Source: Siphonodentalium dalli (Eukaryota; Mollusca; Scaphopoda; Gadilida; Siphonodentaliidae). Taken from it: 64,000 bases of DNA. Under the pieces are notes generated by a model. It did not search any database. It worked only from the letters and a program-made list of their open reading frames with translations, and had not been told where the DNA came from. The stretch is from contig CP136064.1 of assembly GCA_032622095.1 (NCBI GenBank), positions 246,609,827 through 246,673,826 of the forward strand. Direction: 5' to 3'. The translations under genes and the position numbers were made by a program. Positions 30,201-36,200 of this stretch are shown here, one piece after another; within the stretch, counting starts at the first letter, position 1; each line of letters begins with the position of its first letter.

Positions 30201-33200
30201 TATCAAGTTCAATGATCGTGGCACCTCTGCTGACGTGGCACCTTCTCTTGCATCCTCCATTAACTTGGAGACTCCGCTGGAGTTGGTTGGTGGACATGCC
30301 TCCTCCCTCAGGGTCGCGGCGTCCATAGCCCCCGCAGAGAAGGGCAGCGATGGTGGTCCAAGTGCAGCTGCCCTTGGTCCTGCCTCCGGTTCCGCCGGGT
30401 ACGCACCATCGCTGCACCAGCCGGCCACTTGCTACAGCTACCACATCAGTGGTCCGTTTAGCTGGCAAGCCCCGGTGCCCTCGGCACATTGCCTGCCTAC
30501 GCAGTTCAATGTGTCAACTTCCACTCCAGGGGATTTGACCGCACGGGTTCTGACCTGTCCTCCATTCGTCAACGTCTTTTCCGGCATCCGTCCCTCCCGG
30601 TTTTGGGGTGGGTATGTATCCCTATTATTCACCTGTGTTCTTTCCTCCACCAGTGTGGCCTTACTTTGTACAGTTTCTGGCCTCTTTTGGGCTCCTAGGC
30701 CAGAACTTAGACTTAGTTTCCTTTCCGAGGCTCCTGAATTTCTTGCCTCATCAAACCAGGTGCCCTGGTCGGGATACTTGCCCCTTTCCCCCCATCTCCG
30801 GGATGGACGGTGCTGTTCAGAGACGAGGACGTGCTGTCGCAACATCTCCTGGATTTGGCAGCGTTTGATGCGTGTCCGAGTTCGCCATGCCCATCCGAGA
30901 GTGCCTTCCCCGAGGATCATTTCGGATGAGTCAGTCCTTCGGTCTTAGGATAACAATTGCGCACAATTTTGCATGCATTACATTACCAGCACGATACTAA
31001 CAGCACAGGAAAAGGAAGAACAAACAGCGCCATTCTCTTGTTTCCTCCATTCACATGGAGCCTCCGCTGGAGTCGGTTGTGGGACATGCCTCCTCCTTAT
31101 TGGTCGCGGCCTCCTGAGCCATCCGCAGAGAAGTACGCCTGTCTTCCACAACCGAAGGACTGCATGGGGCCCACATATCAAGAACAAAAACCAACGTGTG
31201 ACGATTTTCCTCTGCCAACTCAATACAGCCTGCGCAGCAGGCTCAGGGTCTGTTAGTGGTCATGCCTCCTCTATTTGTAGTTGCGGCTTCCACAACCTTC
31301 GCAGAGACGGTCAACAATGGATTTTCCTCGGCCAACTCGGTACAGTCTGCGCTGCAGGCTCGGAGTCTGTTGGTGGTCATGCCTCCTCTATTTGTAGTCG
31401 CGGCTTCCACAACCTTCGCAGAGACAGGAAACAATTAATTTTCCTCTGTCCACTAGGTACAGCCTGCGCTGCAGTCTCGATATCTGTTGGTGGTCATGCC
31501 TCCTCTATTTGTAGTCGCGGCTTCTACAACCTTCTCCGAGATGGGCAACAATGAATTTTCCTCTGTCAACTCGGTACAGCCTGCGCTGCAGGCTTGGAAT
31601 CTGTTGGTGGTCATGCCTCCTCTATTTGTAGTCGCGGCTCCCACAACCTTCGCAGCGATGGAGGTTCTGCAGCATCTACCGCTGGTTCTGTCTCAGTCCA
31701 TCCAGGTTCATGCTGTCATGGCACATAGAGGTTTTTCCGAACCCTTTCTTGCCTTGGCTACCTCATTGTTCCTAGTCGCCGACAAGTGGCATTCATTCGA
31801 CTGAGTGTTTTGTACAATATTACCTTCGTTCTTTGTACTCTGAGGTTTCCTCGGTCAGTCTGCTTTCTGCCATATCGCATTGCTCTGGCTATGTGCCGCA
31901 TTCAGGAACTGCTCCTGAATCAGTTTCTTTCGCCTCCATTCTTATCCCGTCGGGGTATTCCAGGTGTTGTTGAGACCTGTCTTTATAGTTTTGGGCCTTC
32001 TAATCTGTTAGATTTTTATTCAACAATTAGGCCGCTTTTATGAGACAAACTTAGACGTATTATGGACTTGATCGTGTGTGTGAACCTGATAAGTTAGTAT
32101 GCGGGTGCTATATCTCACAGGGGAAATTGGCGCTCTACTCACTTCGCCGAACATATCATGAATATCGACCGTTCAGCTCCATAGACACTATCGTCTGAAC
32201 TACGCTCATTTTCAATTTTACTTCTAGATTTGGGATGTATCTTTCCGTGACCACCTAACATCATAGGATTTCATCATATAGAGTATCGGCATTTCATTGG
32301 TGTCTAAGCGTCATGTACGTAGTCCATTTTGTTATCGTCTTTGTCACAGTGCTCACAGACTTTGAACCAAGAATATTTTCCAATTCTATGTTATCACTCG
32401 GGCCGAGTGTTTAACATCACTTGGCAGGCGTGATTCTAATTCTAATCTGATTTAGCGATTACCGATTCTCACCTTTGCGACATTTCACAATTATTGCCGC
32501 ATGCCCATCGGTGCTTGAGCATACCAGTTGGCGGGTTATCACAGTTTTTGTAACTTTCTGCTAACCTACGGTATGGGTTCCCTACACCACCACCTGACGA
32601 ACGATATTAAACTAAGTTCCACATTTATTTTGAAACCATGCAGGCCAGTTCATTGCTTCACAGATTGGCTGTATGATCAGACAGTGTTCCATTCACAGTA
32701 TTAGTTCCTCTCCTTGGTTGCCCGTACACTTCAATTTCCAGTTCCTTGGCTTGGTGTACCAGAGGCAGGCAATCTTTCCATCTTGGTCCCCTCCCTTATG
32801 TGTATGTTTTTTTTCTTTTTTTTCTTTCTTTCCAGGGTCATGATTTCCAGTGCTCAACTCAGTCATGTTTTCCTGGTGTATCCCTGGTCCCCCCATTGGT
32901 CTGGGGGGGGGGGGGGGGGTGGGGGGGGGTGGGTGGGGGTGTCATAACCGTGTTTTCCCCTCGGTGAACCTTTTGCATGTATTGTGGGTCAGTCAGCATC
33001 CTCTGGATGTTGTGCTAGTGCTGCTTCATCCTCTAAGGAGGGGGGGAGGTTCCTTTATCCTATTAGGTACATGAATGAGTTATCCCCCTTGCCTATGACC
33101 AATGTTTATCCTGGACACCTTCACCCTGTGATCGTTACTAGTAGGACACATGAAGTACGTGGTGTTTCCTTTTAGGAGGCTCAGTTGTTTTTGAGTTTAT

Positions 33201-36200
33201 CTGAACTATTACATACGGGACACAATGATCTATTTTTTGGCACATGTCTACCAAGAAATCTTTTTGGTACAGGATGCAGGTCTTTTCTGCTTCAGCAGGT
33301 GGGTTTCATGGACATAGTCGGATTATCTGCCTCGTGGCCTCCTCCTCTTCAAGAATTCTAATTATAACCATTAGTTTCAGTGTCCAGGATATATTTGAAG
33401 GAGATATAATATTTTTTTACCCAAAATATATCTCCTATAATAAATATCTTGGCCACTGAACATAGAGGGTCCTCCCAGTTGGGATCAACATTCCCGCCCC
33501 GCGCACTCGGTCAAACGCATCAAACACACAGGAGGAAGAAATTAAAATGAATGAGGTCTTGTCTTTCCATCGCTGTTATAGTGAAAGGACTCGCATGATT
33601 GGTCCAAAGAATATATTGCCATTAATTGGCATTTGACAAGTGCGCGTACTCGAGGTATTGCGTACCGATTTTTTTTTTACGACTTCTAGATTTCTTGCAA
33701 GCAAGAATATATAACCATTAGTTTCAGTGTCCAAGATATTTATTATAGGAGATACATATTTTGGGTGAAAAAATATTATTTCTCAATTATGAACGTGCTC
33801 TATTTCGATATGTCATGGGTGATTTTGTATGTTGTGTTGTGACATTTAAATATAAAGAGCGTCCATGCTTCCGTCTCCCAAAAGCGGTAGACAATAAAGA
33901 GCGTTCTAAATTACGCACTGTGTTGTCTTTTTGGAGGTACTTAATAATGGATCGCTAGCCCGCCCACAACCGAACACACTACATCTACTAGGCATCTTGG
34001 CATATGTGGAGATGACAGATACTCGGGATATTTATATCGAAAGTAAAACAACAAAAAAACACAAAACAAAAAACAAAAGCGCCTAAATAGAGTTAACATT
34101 ATTCAGCACATTGTTTATATAACATTTGGGCGCTTCTTATGTATGACCAGGTGAATGGGATCCTCCGTCGCCCTTTATATTCACTTTGTGGCATTTTACA
34201 GTGCAAACAAGTTCGCGACTGACACTGATGAATAGTAACTGAGTGATTACAAATCACCGAGTGAATTAGAGACAATCAAAGCACTACTGCCATCTATTCA
34301 ACAAAGCAGACACGTGGTGGCATGTTATTAATGGCTACAAAAACAACCATTCTAGCCGCTACTAATTACTTTATTCAAATAATTATTGGTTTCTATTCCA
34401 GATAAACGGCCAAAGCGGCCACACTATCTTCATTAATTAGATAACACATTGAATAGCGACGTAATCTATACATCACACGCTCACATACGACTCCGCATTT
34501 TAGTATCGGCTGACTTACGATTACGTCATCGTAGTCAGCATAATAAACTCCGGCTCCGAATCTGTGTTTTTAATTTGCTCGCCCACAACTACGTCACTCG
34601 TAGTCAAGTCACGGAAATCTCCGAATACCGATGGTGGTATTATTTATTTATTTTACGGGTTATTTAATATTATTTATTATGCGGTCGGAATGGGACTTGG
34701 GTCATTTTAATCACAACAGGGAGGGCTTTCCGATTGCGTTTTGTAGTTTCTAGACCGAATAAATCCTTTAAAGGAACACAATCCGATTCGATGGTCCCCA
34801 TATATCATCAGATTCCAACAACATTTCTTGAATGCCGTTTCAGTTATAAGAATCAATTAATTTCCAAAAAATAGTGCTATTAACCACTGTCAACTCTAGT
34901 ATAAAATTGGCCAGAGTGTTTATATCAACATTTTGTTCAAAGCAAATTGGTACTGAGAACATGTTGTCACAATTCGTTGAATATTTTCCAGGTTGCCATA
35001 TATTTGAGGCGGTGAAAAATAACAGATTTTGAAACTTGATAACTCTGGGCTTTGGCGGGTGGATTCCTCAATTCAAATATATTATTTTTTACCCCCGAAG
35101 CCAAAGAAATAATAATTTAGGGACTTTGAATCGAATTATGCTTAAGTTTACAGTTTTTCAGGGGGGGGGGGGGTGCGGGAGCACAATCAAAATAATCTTC
35201 GTCCATCCATCGGGGCATCCTTCATCTGTTGGGGTGCCCTTCTGTCAGTCCTGATTTGGGTACCTCAACTGTGGAATCAACTCATCCACAGGACATTGGT
35301 ACATACACATTGAAGTGGGGCAGCAGGTATTGTGTTCAGAGAAAATGTTTTTTATTTTAGAGTTATTGACCCTTTCTCAACTCAGAATTTTTTTTAGTGA
35401 ATATGCACTAAGGTGCCTTAACTGTGAAATCAACTGCGCCTACAGTTTGTATCCTATTTACCTAAAACTTCAGGACATTGTTACTGACACATTGAAGACG
35501 TGTAACATGTATTGTGTTGACGGAAAATGTTTTTTATTTTAGATTTATTGACCTCTCTCGACTTTTTGAGTGAATATGCAGTTGGTTATATGCACTTTTT
35601 ATCATATTGGTGTAATTAACTCCTCCCTGTCACCTTCGTCAAGGGATATTTTGGTCAGCAACCTTATTTATATATCTATTTTTTTTAAGTTGAACAAACT
35701 TATTATCTGCATATTTCTTACCAAAGAATATCAATCCTTCTGCAGTTGGATTATTTTTTCATCTGCTCATTTTTCCTGAATGATTTTCCTGAGTCAGGAA
35801 TCAAACCGGCAACCTCATTATTGGCCCGTGACTTAATGATGTCTGACATGCTACTAACTGGTAAACCTAAACCTGTGTTCTGTGACAGTGTAATGATATG
35901 ATAATACATGTAGTTACTGAAATCGAGATAAAACCCTATCTATTCAATGATCCAAGCCTTGAAATAGGGTGTCTGTCATTTGAAGAATGAGGTCCGCAGA
36001 GGGTGAATTTAGTGATGCTACCCCGCATAGCGGGCTAGCATCACCAAATTCACCCTCTGGGAACCTCATTCTGCTGAGGTGTAAGCAGAATGAGGTCCCC
36101 AGAGGGTGAATTTGGTGATGCTAGCCCGCTATGTGGGGTAGCATCACTAAATTCATCCTCTGGGGACCTCATTCTGCAAATGACAGACACACTATTTCAA

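Larger units (their letters stand above)
28821..33784 (+). mobile_element. DIRS-like retroelement, degenerate, with ITRs and internal complementary region
   Basis: Inverted terminal repeats of about 205 bp (28829-29034 and 33537-33740) enclose about 4.5 kb. A 100-base stretch at 33361-33460, just before the right ITR, is the reverse complement of the left end joined to the right end: the internal complementary region that defines DIRS elements, which integrate by tyrosine recombinase and leave no target duplication. The ICR junction fixes the ends at 28821 and 33784. Inside are a gag-like relic, a 117-bp in-frame repeat and a nested hAT-like element. Reverse transcriptase is not recognisable, so the copy is nonautonomous or decayed. 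Confidence 0.85.

Noticed and set aside
30438-30920. 160-codon minus-strand frame
   Set aside because: Antisense shadow of the GC-rich gag-like region on the plus strand, where the Pro/Tyr and acidic stretches make better sense.
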